From assembly GCA_031411495.1 (NCBI GenBank), contig JANOBD010000021.1, positions 1 to 31,744 of the forward strand: a stretch of 31,744 nt of DNA. Direction: 5' to 3'. The translations under genes were made by a program, and so were the position numbers. Numbering within the stretch: position 1 is the stretch's first letter; each line of letters begins with the position of its first letter. A model generated the notes under the pieces. The model was not told the origin of the DNA and made no database searches. It saw only the letters and a list, made by a program, of their open reading frames with translations. Shown piece by piece: positions 1 through 10,100 of this stretch. This stretch comes from JANOBD01 sp031411495 (GTDB taxonomy: Bacteria; Planctomycetota; Phycisphaerae; Tepidisphaerales; Tepidisphaeraceae).

Positions 1-796
1 GGCGAACGCCGCTGGTGAGCACTCCGCTGTCGGCATCGACCACCTGCGTGGCGGGCACGGAAGTGAGCGTCAGATTGTAGGTGCCGGTCGCATTGAAACC
101 TTCGTCCCACACCACAACGAAATAGGTACCTGTCGAGGGCAGCAGGGTTTCGGTCGTGCCCAGTGCGGCGCCGGTGACGGCGTTGTAGACGTTGGTTCCC
201 GCGGGCGTGAACACCGCCATTTGCAGATTGAGCGGCTGCCCGGTGAGTTCGCCGGCAATCGAGACGAGCGAACCACTGGTCGTGCCGTTGATCGTGTAGA
301 TGTCGATATCCGCAACATCGATGCTGCCGGAACGGTATTCGCCGCTGGTGACCGCGCCGCCATCGCCACTGTTGAGCTGCGCCCCGCCGAGTTTGGCCAG
401 CGAGACCGCATAGCCGCCGGTCTGCGCGCCTGAGGCATCGGTGATTCGAATTGTGTATGTCCCGCTGACCGCGAGGTTGAACGACGTCGAGCCGTTACCA
501 ATTGTGCTCGTGGCCGTAAACAACACGACGGCCGTGGGCGAAATCAACTGGATGCGTGGCGTGAGCGCACTGCCGGCAAGTGTTTCCATGACACCCGCGA
601 CGACGGATTCGCCGGCGTTGGCGGTGAAGGTGTAATCATCGACCTCACCGGCAGCGCTGATCGCGCCGGTCAGCGTCTCGCCGGAGGCGATCAGCATCCG
701 CCGCGGCTCGAGCGACTCTGCGAGATACTTGCGGACGGAACGTCCAATAAGAGAAGGTGAACGACGAACTGAACTCACAACATGTCGGTTCTTCAT
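1..796 (-). CDS. LEPR-XLL surface protein with PPC-like beta domains (C-terminus beyond window)
   Basis: An uninterrupted frame reads leftward from the ATG at 796 and runs off the window edge, giving at least 265 residues. The start is supported by GGGAGA six bases upstream. The N-terminus is basic (MKNRHVVSSVRR) without a clear hydrophobic core, and the motif LEPRRML lies at about residues 29-35. Two beta-rich domains of about 100-120 residues follow. The first has the pattern DDYTFTANAGE...SGTYTIRITD and ends in GGYAVSLAKL. The second has DIDIYTINGTTSG...STGTYFVVVWDEG and ends in TGTYNLTLTS. These patterns resemble bacterial pre-peptidase C-terminal (PPC) domains. By analogy with the five genes upstream, a C-terminal dockerin is expected outside the window. 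Role: probably an exported structural or adhesive protein. Substrate unknown. Confidence 0.85.
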   Translation of the reverse strand, partial: MKNRHVVSSVRRSPSLIGRSVRKYLAESLEPRRMLIASGETLTGAISAAGEVDDYTFTANAGESVVAGVMETLAGSALTPRIQLISPTAVVLFTATSTIGNGSTSFNLAVSGTYTIRITDASGAQTGGYAVSLAKLGGAQLNSGDGGAVTSGEYRSGSIDVADIDIYTINGTTSGSLVSIAGELTGQPLNLQMAVFTPAGTNVYNAVTGAALGTTETLLPSTGTYFVVVWDEGFNATGTYNLTLTSVPATQVVDADSGVLTSGVR

Positions 797-983
797 GATT
801 TGTCTCCCGATCCGGAAATGAAGCCCTAGTGTCGCGCGAGCATCCGATAATGTCATCCTTAAAAATCGGCGGACCAAAAAATGCTGCCAGTGCGGGTGAG
901 CCGATGGCCGCGGAGAAGAGGCACATCGGCCCCGGCCCGAAGCCCGCTGGCATGACGAATTTCACGCTAACGCGATTGCCTAT

Positions 984-1018
984 GTTTCCAAAATGAAGTT
1001 GTCCGTTGTTTTGGAAAC
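984..1018. repeat. Perfect 10-bp inverted repeat
   Basis: The arms GTTTCCAAAA (984-993) and TTTTGGAAAC (1009-1018) are perfectly complementary across a 15-nt spacer. The element lies in the 276-bp gap between the end of the Kelch-like gene (1073) and the start of the next surface protein (796). No T-tract follows on the minus strand, so it is not a typical intrinsic terminator. It could be an operator for the gene starting at 796 or a transcript-end hairpin. Confidence 0.5.
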
Positions 1019-1072
1019 GCGAGCGCGGCATGCCTGCGGGCCGAATCGCTGGGCGGATGCGAAAGGCACATT

Positions 1073-4000
1073 TCAAACGGATAGGTCATTCAATCGGCGA
1101 TACCGCACTTGGCGCCCAGCGACGGGAGCAACCGCGAGGGATGCCCCATAGGCCTGCGCGAGGATCAGCAGGTCATCGAAATCCACCTTGCCGTCGGGGG
1201 AGTAACTCACATTGCCCTGGCTGAACGTGCGACCCGATTGGCCGTAGTTCTGCGCGACGATGAGCAGGTCATCAAAATTGACGATACCGTCGCGGGTCGC
1301 GTCGCCGTTGAGTTTGAATACGCCCGGGCCCTCGAGCGTGTAGACGCCGGCCAACGGAGATCCCTGATCGTCGCTCACCGCGCCCGCGGGCAACTGGAAT
1401 CGATATCGGCCATCGGGAAACGTCTCGGGAGCAAACGCCCAGGTCGCGCTCAGGTTGTCGGGCGAAAGCGCGATCGTGGCCGCGGCAACGGTTCCACCCG
1501 TCGTCAGATTCGTCGCCAGCAGATCGGCCGCGTCAATCGATTGCGGGTCGATCGCGCGATTGAACGTGACCGATACCGAGATTCCCGTTTCCGTGAACAG
1601 CGCGCCCGTGGTGACAGCAAACGGCGCGATCACCGTCCCGGTGATTGCGAAGTTGAATGGGTTCTCGTCCGTGTCGTTGCTGGTGAAGCTGATCTCACCG
1701 GCAAACGTGCCCGCGCCCGTCGTGAGCAGCTGAATGCTGAACGTGTCGCTTCCGCCGGCCGCGATCGAGGTGAGCGGATCGACGATCGAGAATCCACTCG
1801 GCAACGTCAGAGCGCCGATCGTCAGCGCCGCAGAGCCGATGTTGCGGACGAGATACGTTCGGGTCGGCCCGGCCGCTCCCACGAACGCGCTGCCGAAGTC
1901 GGTGCCGCTGGCGAGTGAGGGCACGTTCGCCCCGTCGAGGATTTCCACGCTTCCGAACCCCACGACCACTTCCGGCCCCGCCGGCGCTTCGGCCGCGTCA
2001 TAGACGGTGGCCGCGCCGCTGGTGTAGTCATCGTCCCACGCGAGAAAGTTTCCGGATGATGCGAGCGCGCCGTCGATTCCGCTGAAACCGGTGGCGGCAT
2101 ACAAAGTCGTCGGATTCCATGTCGCGGTCGCTGCATCATAGACGGAAGCGGTGCCGGCCGTCGTGTTGGCGTCCCAGATGATGAAGCTGCCCTGCGATCC
2201 GATCGCGCCGTCCACGCCGCTGCCGCCGGGCGCCGGGAAGAGGCGGGTCGCGTGCCACGTCCGGGTCGAGGCGTCATAGACCGATGCCGCGCCGCTGGCG
2301 TGTTGCGAATCCCAGATGACGAAGTTGCCGCCGGAAGCTGCGGCATCGTCGACGCCGCTAAAGCCCGAGCCGGCGAAGAGCGTGGTCGCGTGCCACGACG
2401 AAGTGTCGGCGTCGAAGACCGAGGCGACGCCGCTGGTGTCGGTGGTGTCCCAGATGACAAAGCTGCCGGCCGACGCTTTCGCGCCATCGACGCCGCTGAC
2501 GCCGGCGCCGGGGAAGAGCGCGGTCGGTTTCCAACTGTCGGTGGAATCGTCATAGACCGAGGCGCGGCCCGCGGTGTTGTTGCTGTCGTAGATGATGAAG
2601 TTGCCGGCGGATGCCTCGACGCCGTCGAGCCCGCTGAAACCGGTCGTCGGGAAGAGTGTCGTCGGCGACCAGACGCCGTGGGTGACGTCGTAAACGGATG
2701 CCGTGCCGGCGGTGGAGAACGTGTCCCAGATGATGAAGTTCCCGCCGGAGCCGAGCGCGCCGTCGACGCCGCTGACGGCCGCCGCGAACAGGCTCGTCGG
2801 CTTCCACGCGGATCGGCCGGCATCGAAAACCGATGCGGTTCCGCCGGTCGTGTTCGAGTCCCAGACCGCGAAACTTCCCTCCGAGCCGGCCGCGCCATCG
2901 ACACCGCTGCCGCCTGGCGATGAAAAGAGCGTCGTCGGGTTCCACGTCGCATGCGCGGCGTCATACACGGATGCCGAGCCCGACGCATGGTTCGAATCCC
3001 AGATCACGAAGCTGCCGGCCGATCCAACGGCGCCATCCACGCCGCTGAAGCTTGCGTCGGGATAGAGCGTCGTCGGCTTCCACGTGGACGTCGCATCATC
3101 GAACAACGATGCCGCGCCGCTGCCGTATGTGGAGTTGTAGATGACGAAGTTGCCGCTCGAAGAGGCGACACTGCTCACGGCACCGAAGCCGGGGGCCGCG
3201 AAGAGGGTGGTCGGTTTCCAGGTTGCAGAGGATGCGTCGTAGACCGATGCGGAGCCGTTGGTGTAGTCGTCGTCGTAAATGACGAAGTTCCCGCCCGAGC
3301 CGATAGCGCTGTCGATGCCGCTGAAGCCGCTGCCGGCAAAGAGCGACGTCGGTTTCCACAGGTGCGAGTCGGCATCGTAGACCGAGGCGGTGCCGGCGGT
3401 GGTGTTGGCATCCCAGATGGCGAAGCTGCCTTCGGATTGCACGGCGCCATCGACGCCGCTGAAGCCGGTGGAAGGAAAGAGCGTCGTCGCGTGCCAGGAG
3501 TGAGTGGCTGCGTCGTAGACCGATGCGCTGCCGTTCGAGACGGTGGAATCCCACACGATGAAGTTACCGCCGGAGCCGATCCCGGCGTCGATGCCGTTGC
3601 CGGCGCTGGCGAAGAGCGTGGTCGGGTGCCAGGAGGCGGTGACGGCATCGTAGACCGAGGCCGCGCCGCTGGAATGGTTCGAATCCCAGATGAGGAAGTT
3701 CCCGGCGGAGGCGACGGCGCCGTCGACCCCGCTGAAGCCGGTGCCGGGAAAGAGCGTGGTGGGATGCCAGGTGTGTGAGACGGCATCGTAGACGGACGCC
3801 GTGCCCGCGGTGGTGTTCGAGTCCCAGATGACAAAGCTGCCGCTCGACCCGATGCCGCCGTCCACGCCGCTGAAGCCTGAAGCGGGAAAGAGGTTGGTCG
3901 GATGCCACGAGCGCGTCGCCGCGTCGTACACCGACGCCGCGCCGCTGGTGTAGTTCGTATCCCAGACGACGAAGTTGCCTTCCGAGGCGGCGGCGCTGTC

Positions 4001-4120
4001 GACGCCGCTGAAGCCGGAGGACGGGAAGAGCGTCGTCGCGTGCCAGAGGTCATCGGCGAGCAGCCGACGTCGTTCCAGCGCATCACACGAACACCGCCGT
4101 CCCCGATTCTTCTCGCCCAT
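1073..4120 (-). CDS. Fifteen-repeat Kelch-like LEPR-XLL dockerin protein
   Basis: The protein has 1015 residues when started at the ATG at 4120, which has GGGAGG upstream; a longer frame to 4225 lacks support. LERRRLL is at residues 15-21. Fifteen tandem repeats of 45-46 residues fill about 26-710, each of the type WxPTTLF...FSGVDGA...GNFVIWD...GTASVYDA. The closing YDAxxxxW and the paired glycines resemble Kelch beta-propeller blades (inferred). Next come a choice-of-anchor-D/ASPM-SPD2-like Ig domain (about 714-835), an SbsA-type Ig domain (about 835-930) and a type I dockerin with two loops (DATRDGIVNFDD, SPDGKVDFDD), ending in a tail with RYRR. Probably exported and surface-bound. No catalytic motif is visible. 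Ligand unknown. Confidence 0.88.
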   Translation of the reverse strand: MGEKNRGRRCSCDALERRRLLADDLWHATTLFPSSGFSGVDSAAASEGNFVVWDTNYTSGAASVYDAATRSWHPTNLFPASGFSGVDGGIGSSGSFVIWDSNTTAGTASVYDAVSHTWHPTTLFPGTGFSGVDGAVASAGNFLIWDSNHSSGAASVYDAVTASWHPTTLFASAGNGIDAGIGSGGNFIVWDSTVSNGSASVYDAATHSWHATTLFPSTGFSGVDGAVQSEGSFAIWDANTTAGTASVYDADSHLWKPTSLFAGSGFSGIDSAIGSGGNFVIYDDDYTNGSASVYDASSATWKPTTLFAAPGFGAVSSVASSSGNFVIYNSTYGSGAASLFDDATSTWKPTTLYPDASFSGVDGAVGSAGSFVIWDSNHASGSASVYDAAHATWNPTTLFSSPGGSGVDGAAGSEGSFAVWDSNTTGGTASVFDAGRSAWKPTSLFAAAVSGVDGALGSGGNFIIWDTFSTAGTASVYDVTHGVWSPTTLFPTTGFSGLDGVEASAGNFIIYDSNNTAGRASVYDDSTDSWKPTALFPGAGVSGVDGAKASAGSFVIWDTTDTSGVASVFDADTSSWHATTLFAGSGFSGVDDAAASGGNFVIWDSQHASGAASVYDASTRTWHATRLFPAPGGSGVDGAIGSQGSFIIWDANTTAGTASVYDAATATWNPTTLYAATGFSGIDGALASSGNFLAWDDDYTSGAATVYDAAEAPAGPEVVVGFGSVEILDGANVPSLASGTDFGSAFVGAAGPTRTYLVRNIGSAALTIGALTLPSGFSIVDPLTSIAAGGSDTFSIQLLTTGAGTFAGEISFTSNDTDENPFNFAITGTVIAPFAVTTGALFTETGISVSVTFNRAIDPQSIDAADLLATNLTTGGTVAAATIALSPDNLSATWAFAPETFPDGRYRFQLPAGAVSDDQGSPLAGVYTLEGPGVFKLNGDATRDGIVNFDDLLIVAQNYGQSGRTFSQGNVSYSPDGKVDFDDLLILAQAYGASLAVAPVAGRQVRYRRLNDLSV
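1986..4045 (-). repeat. Array of 15 coding tandem repeats, about 138 bp each
   Basis: Each unit opens with a Trp codon (first at 4043-4045) and encodes 45-46 residues. The repeats are conserved mainly at the protein level and have drifted at synonymous sites. Repeats 3, 8 and 13 share a WD-x-x-H-x-S-G signature. Repeats 9 and 14 share a PGGSGVDGA opening followed by NTT. This suggests that a block of five repeats was duplicated. Repeats 4 and 10 are one residue short, and repeat 7 is the most divergent. Confidence 0.9.
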
Positions 4121-4247
4121 GCGTCCCTCCCGAAATGCCGGGCCGAATGCTAACCAGCCGGGGGCCGCATCGCACAGGAATAGTCGAAAAATCGACGCCT
4201 CGCGTCGGTCCGGAAGCCGGTCCAATCGGATCGGTGCGGCGGGCAGA

Positions 4248-6998
4248 TTACGCCAGCACGTCGTCAGTCAGGCTGCGGCGTTTCGCGATGGATGAGCCAC
4301 GCTCGCTCGAAAGCAGGCTGGTGCCGTACCGCTGCGCCAGCAGCAGCAGATCGGAAAAGTCGACCAGGCCATCGGCGGAGTAATTGAAATTGCCCTGGCT
4401 GAAGGTTCTGCCGGATTGGCCGTAGTTCTGCGCCAGAATGAGCAGGTCGTCGAAGTTCACAACGCGGTCGCGATTGGCATCACCGGTCAGGATGAAGAAT
4501 TCGATCGAAAGTCCGGAGGCGAGTGGATCGCTTCCGTAATACGTGGTGACCGAGGTGGCCGGTGCCGTCAGCCGATATCGCGCGTCCGGCAGCGTCGTGG
4601 TAGAGGTCAGTGAAAGAATCAGACCGGTTGGCTGCGGCGTCGTGTACGCGGACGTAAAGACACTGCCCGGCAGGACTGCGCCAGTTTCAAGATTCGTGAG
4701 TGTGAAAACGCTCGTCGACGTGATGCGTGGCATCACGTCGAAATTGAGCGTCAACGCGCGCGTGTCGGCGCTGAATGCCGCCTGCTGGAACTGGAGGTAT
4801 TTGTAAATCGGAAGGATCAGCGGCGAACTCGTCGCAGTGCTCGCTAACAGCGTGACGGAAAGCTGCCGGCCGAGCCGCAATCCCGCCGACAAGGTGCGCG
4901 GGAGGACGACGTAGCTTCCGTAATCGAGTGCCGAAAAGGAAAACAGTCCCTCGCTGTCCGAAGTAGCCGTCGTTTCACCGGTGTCGAAGACCCCATTCAG
5001 GTTCGCGTCGATGAAAACGACATGGTTTACCAGCGGGGGCGTTGCAGAGGCGTTGTAGTACGTGTTGCCGTGGTTTGTATCGACAAATATGCGGCCAAGG
5101 AGTGTCAGCGAAGCGGGCGGTGGATCCGCTCCGAAACTGACGCCCGACAGGGTCGCCGCATCACCAAGTGTCATGACGTATGGCGAGGTCGCCGGCGTCG
5201 ACTGCACCCAGCCGGCACCCAGCACTTGTCGCAGGCGGGGCGTTCCCGAAGGTACGTCGTTCAGTGTGAACACGCCGTTCAATCCGGTGATGGCAGACGG
5301 TTCTCCCGCGTCTAGTGAAGCATTGTTGTTCGTGTCAGCGAAGATGGTTCGGGGCGTTGATGTCGGGACGAAGCGATCGATGCCGTTCTTGATGCCGTCA
5401 CGATTGAAGTCATCGAACGCGGTACCTGTGACGACGCCGGTATTTGAAATCCGGCTCGTGAAGTCATTGAACGGATAAGCGGTTCCGCCGGCTACGGTGA
5501 CGGTGCGGAGGTTGACGTTCGGTGCGATGGAAATCCACGAAGCGGGGAGCTGTTGTCGCACGCGGTAGGTGCCAGCGGTGAGATCGGCGAAGTAATAGCG
5601 TCCCTGCGCGTTGACGATCGTCTGCGGTTCGCCGCTGTGGAGGACGCCGTCGTTGTCCGTGTCGAGCCACACGGTGCGACCGGTGAGCATGGGGTCGTTG
5701 GTGTCGCGAGTGCCGTCGGCATCGCGGTCCTGCCAGATCGTTCCGGAGATCGAGGCGCGATCGGTGCGATCGACATAGGTGTAAGGCTTGATCGTGTTCG
5801 CGGTCGGGTCTTCGCCTGTGAAGACGAACCTGTTGTTCACGACGAAACGCCCGCCATAGTTCCCTGCCTCGCCGATGGGGACGGCGAGGGTGGCGGTCTG
5901 GGTCAGAACAAAGGGGTCGGATCGATCCGTCGCGGAATTGTAAGCGTTGAAGTAGACCGAGTCGCCGACGCTGAGAAAATCGCTGACCGCGTCGATTGTG
6001 TTCGGCGAGAAGAAGATGCGTTCGCAGTAGAGCTGGGTTTCATTCGAGCGATAGAGAGTGGCTGCTGAGTTTTCTCGCATCGCAAACACGGCCGAGCCGG
6101 ACGCGGTCGCAGCCATTCCATAGAAGCTGGCGTAGGGGGCGTTGGTCGCGAAGATCGTCTCGCTGTAGCCCGAAGTGTAGATGCGCGAGAGCGAGTGGTA
6201 TCCGCTGCTGGACGTCGCGTTGTAATAGAGCTTGTTCGAGAATACGCCCTGCAGCGTTGGATAAATCCAGTTGGGGCTGAACGTCGAGACGACCGCGGTG
6301 CCGGCGGTATTGCTCGGCGACCAGGACCAGATTTCGTTCGCCCCGCTGGCGAGTGTGTTTTCAAAGTAGAGCTTCGAGTTGAAACTCGTCAGTTTTCGAA
6401 TCGTCGAACTGCTGAACACCTGCGTCGCGGCAGTGGGTGTTGCGGCCGCGACACGGAAGATGCGTGACTGCAGCGCAAGGCCATACACATCGGTCCCGAC
6501 GACTTCGACGTCGGAAATGTTGGTGCTGATTCCACTCACAAGCACCGTTCCGGCGGCGGTCCCGTCCGTCCGCCACAAGCCCTGCGAATTGCCCACGTAC
6601 ACCGCTGTCGAAGTGTTCACTGCGTCGTTGGGGTTACTGGGGAACGTGCAGACGAAATACGTTCCGGCGGCCGTACCATTGGTCTTCCACAAGCCCGGCG
6701 TCGGCCCGGTGTGCACCACGTAAAGCAGATTTCCGCCGACGACGCCGAGCGGGGTCGGAAGCCCTGAGCTGTTTCCCGGATAACTGTCATGGACAAGCGT
6801 CGTGCCCGCGGCGGTGCCATCCGATCGCCACAGTTCCGATCCCAGGCCATCGGTGCTGCTGCCACGGAAGTACATGTAGGCCCCCATCGAGACCATCGGC
6901 GTGTTCCCATCGATATCGACGCTCGAAATGGGCGAAGCAGAAAGGTGATAGCGAGGCTCAAGTGGAACCATTCGAGACGAACCTGCGCGACGCGGCAT
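4248..6998 (-). CDS. ELWxxDGT-repeat / SdrD-B / dockerin LEPR-XLL protein
   Basis: The protein has 916 residues. The ATG at 6998 is preferred over the TTG one codon upstream because AGGGG sits about seven bases before it. The motif LEPRYHL is at residues 13-19. Clear copies of the ELWxxDGT repeat follow (ELWRSDGTAAGT, GLWKTNGTAAGT, GLWRTDGTAAGT) in a propeller-like region to about residue 400. Three SdrD-B-like modules come next (about 413-512, 519-625, 629-745), each with DxNxDG-type calcium loops and GEP followed by GxY/FxFxxL. Then come an SbsA-type Ig domain (about 745-835) and a type I dockerin (DANRDRVVNFDD and SADGLVDFSD, about 836-893). The tail is AKRRSLTDDVLA. Probably an exported calcium-binding structural or adhesive protein. 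No enzyme motif is seen. Confidence 0.88.
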   Translation of the reverse strand: MPRRAGSSRMVPLEPRYHLSASPISSVDIDGNTPMVSMGAYMYFRGSSTDGLGSELWRSDGTAAGTTLVHDSYPGNSSGLPTPLGVVGGNLLYVVHTGPTPGLWKTNGTAAGTYFVCTFPSNPNDAVNTSTAVYVGNSQGLWRTDGTAAGTVLVSGISTNISDVEVVGTDVYGLALQSRIFRVAAATPTAATQVFSSSTIRKLTSFNSKLYFENTLASGANEIWSWSPSNTAGTAVVSTFSPNWIYPTLQGVFSNKLYYNATSSSGYHSLSRIYTSGYSETIFATNAPYASFYGMAATASGSAVFAMRENSAATLYRSNETQLYCERIFFSPNTIDAVSDFLSVGDSVYFNAYNSATDRSDPFVLTQTATLAVPIGEAGNYGGRFVVNNRFVFTGEDPTANTIKPYTYVDRTDRASISGTIWQDRDADGTRDTNDPMLTGRTVWLDTDNDGVLHSGEPQTIVNAQGRYYFADLTAGTYRVRQQLPASWISIAPNVNLRTVTVAGGTAYPFNDFTSRISNTGVVTGTAFDDFNRDGIKNGIDRFVPTSTPRTIFADTNNNASLDAGEPSAITGLNGVFTLNDVPSGTPRLRQVLGAGWVQSTPATSPYVMTLGDAATLSGVSFGADPPPASLTLLGRIFVDTNHGNTYYNASATPPLVNHVVFIDANLNGVFDTGETTATSDSEGLFSFSALDYGSYVVLPRTLSAGLRLGRQLSVTLLASTATSSPLILPIYKYLQFQQAAFSADTRALTLNFDVMPRITSTSVFTLTNLETGAVLPGSVFTSAYTTPQPTGLILSLTSTTTLPDARYRLTAPATSVTTYYGSDPLASGLSIEFFILTGDANRDRVVNFDDLLILAQNYGQSGRTFSQGNFNYSADGLVDFSDLLLLAQRYGTSLLSSERGSSIAKRRSLTDDVLA
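4330..4430 (-). repeat. Dockerin-coding direct repeat, copy A
   Basis: This 101-bp segment encodes part of the dockerin and differs from 7261-7361 in the neighbouring gene at only three positions. The surrounding sequence of the two genes is not similar at the DNA level. The other dockerins in the cluster encode similar protein but are clearly more diverged in DNA. Confidence 0.9.
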
Positions 6999-7169
6999 CA
7001 AAACCCCTGGGTGAAAGCAGCACTCCTGATCGCGTGATCATGCAAGCCAAGCGAGGCAAATCAAGCGCAAACCCGTGCGGCAACTCGTGCCGTGTGGTTG
7101 AGCGTGGCAGGACGCACTGTCATGTGCCGAAGTTTCCGGCAAGGGTGCTTTTGCGGACGTTGTGTGCCG

Positions 7170-10100
7170 CTATGCATCGATGCGGAACCACCCGCTGCGC
7201 ATGTCGGTCTTCGAGTGGATTCCAGAGGAGGCCGGCGAAAGAAGCAGCGATGTGCCATAACGCTGCGCCAGCAGCAGCAGATCGGAAAAATCGACCAGGC
7301 CATCGGCGGAGTAATCGAAGTTGCCCTGGCTGAAGGTTCTGCCGGATTGGCCGTAGTTCTGGGCGACGATCAGCAGATCCGAGAAGTCCACCACGCGGTC
7401 GCGGTTGGCATCACCGGTGAGGGTGTAGAAGTCGAACGTGTTGTCGGCCACCAGCGCGTTGCCGGCGTTGTCGAGAACGCCGGGCGCGATCACACGGAGC
7501 CGGTAGTTCGCATCGGGCAGAATCGCCGAGAACGTCAGGCTCGCGGTGCTCGTCGCGCCCAGGTAGCTGAGTGTGAACGGCACGCTCTGCGAATTGGCGA
7601 GGTTGATGACCGAGAAGTCGGCGGCACTGAGGCTCGCGCCGACGTCCTCGCTGAACACGATGCGCAGCGACTGCGGCGCGGTTTCAAAGAGGAAAGTGTC
7701 ATTCGCCACCGTCGGCCGAACGCTGTCGAGCACGCTGCCGAAATCGAAGCCGAAGGGGTTCTGGCCGGTGGCCAGGGTGACGTCGTATAGGCCGTTCGCG
7801 GGGAAAATTGCGTTCGGCGCCGTCTGTCGCCAGCCGAGCGGACGGACCTGGCCGATGTGATAGGTGCCGGGCGCGAGCGCGGGGCCGAAGCTGTAGTTGC
7901 CCAGCGAATCGCTGAGCGTGGTCAGCTCGCCGGTGGAAAGGGAAAGGCTCCAGCTGTTGAGCGTGCCGACATCGCCGGGGCCGATATCCGCGATCTCCAG
8001 CGTCCAGGTTCCGTTGGCGCTCTGGCCTTTGAAATTGGCAAGCAGCCCGCCGGGAATGAAAGAGCCGGTGAACGGCGCGGTTCCGTTGGCGATAAACGTG
8101 CTGGCCTGATCGTCGAGCGTGGTGTTGACGAAGTTCTGTCCCGCATCGCCGACGCTGGCAAAGAGCTCGACGCGCGTGCCCGCCGGGTTGATGAGTGTCG
8201 CGACCAGATCGCCGTCAAACGTGTGCGTGATATTGAGCGTGAGCGTAACGCGCTGGATCGCGCCGCTCGTGCCGCTCACGTTCAGGACCGAGGTGACGGT
8301 GGAAAGGTCATTGATCGCGACCGGCACATTTGTGGAAGCCGGCGTGATGGTTGCCGAGTCGAGCGTCGCGTTGCCGTTCTGGTCGAGGAAGACGGTGCGA
8401 TTGGGCAAGCCCGCTTCGCCGGAATCGAGGATGCCGTTGGCGTTGGCATCGTTGAAGACGTTGCCATTGATGCCGGTGAGGACCGCCGACTGCGTGTAGA
8501 TCTCGAACGCGCCGCGGCCATAGGTGCCCGCGACCAGCACGTGGTTGGTGTTGATTTCCAAGTCGCGCACCCAGACGTTGGGCAGGCCGGCGCCGTAGCG
8601 CTGCCAGGTCGTGCCCAGATTGGTCGAGACGTAGACGCCGTTGTCGAGTCCGAGATAGAGCGTCGCGGCCGCGCCGGCGCCCTCGAGGGCGATGGTGGTG
8701 GCGGGAAGGTCGGGCAGGTTGCCACTGATGTCCGTCCAGCTCACGCCGCCGTTGGTGGTGCGGTAGACCTTCGCGCCGCTGAAGCGGTCGCGCATCGCGT
8801 AGGCGATCTGGCTGTTGGCCGGGTCGATGGTGATTTCGTAGATGTGGTCGGTGAGGGGCGCGCTGCGCTCGGTCCAGTTGGCCCCGCCGTTGGTGGTGAT
8901 GAACATGTGTCCGCCGGCGGCGGCATAGATCGTGTTCGGGTCGGTCTTGGAAATCGCGACGGAGTCGACGGTTGCGCCCGCGCGGAGCACCGGCGAGATC
9001 GCCGCCCAGTTGTCGCCGCCGTTGGTGGTCAGGTTCACCACATCCGTGCCGAGCGCGACGCGTGCGCCGTTGCTCGGGTCGACGACGAATGGCGGATAGA
9101 AAGTGGAATTGGCCGAGTTCACCAGGCCGGTCGTCTTGGAAACGAACGAGACACCGCCGTTGTCGGAGCGGCGGAAGTAGGCGCCCGCGCCGAAGCTGCC
9201 GACCGGCGCGATGTGGTAGACGACGTTTGGGTTCGTGGTGCTGAAGGCGACTTCGCCGCCGTCGCCGCCTTCGCGCAGCGTCCAGCTCGTCTGTCCGGTG
9301 GTGGCGAGCGTGCCGTTGTCCTGCGTGCCGCCGAGCACATAGCTGTTGTTGGTCGGGTGGATGGCGACGCCGACGAACTGGGTGATCTGCATGTTCCCGT
9401 TGAGATCGGACCAGGTACCGGTCGGGCTGACGGTAGACAGGCGCCAGATGCCGCCGTCGTTTCCGTTGAGCAGCCGGCCCGCGCTGTCGTAGACGAGGGC
9501 ATGATGATCGACGTGCGGGCCGAAGCCGCTGGCGTCGGTGTTGATACTGGTAAAGGTCGCGCCACCGTCGGTGGTGCGATAAAGATTCACATTGCCGGCG
9601 GTGACGACGATGTTGGGATTCGTCGGATTGACGACCAGCACGTTGTTGTACCACATCTGGCTCATCGCCGGGACGTTCGCGGTCAGGTCGGTCCAGGTCG
9701 CGCCGCTGTCGGTCGACCGGCTCCAGCGCAGGACGCCGCTGGTCGATTGATTTTGCGATTGGGCGTAGATCGTGCTCGGCAGGCTCGGGGAGATGGCCAG
9801 CGCGGTGCGGCCGTTGACGTTGCTCATCGGGTAGTTGCCGGCGGGCGACCAGCTCGCGCCGCCGTTGATGGACTTGTAGACGCCGCCGGGGACGGTGAGC
9901 GCGACATCGCGGTTACCGTCGGCCGCGTAGAGGATCTGCGGATTCAACGGGTTGATGACCACATCGGTCCAGCTATCGATGCTGGTAATGCCGCTGGTGG
10001 TGTTCGTCCAGTTCGCGCCGCCGTCGACGGTTTTGAAGATGCCGGTCCCGGTGGCGGCGCCGATGCGGCGCGGCAGGCTCACGGCGGCGAAGGCGATGTT

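Noticed and set aside
1986..4045. Regularly spaced repeats that could suggest a CRISPR array
   Set aside because: The units are translated, in frame, 135-138 bp long and diverged at silent sites. They are protein repeats.
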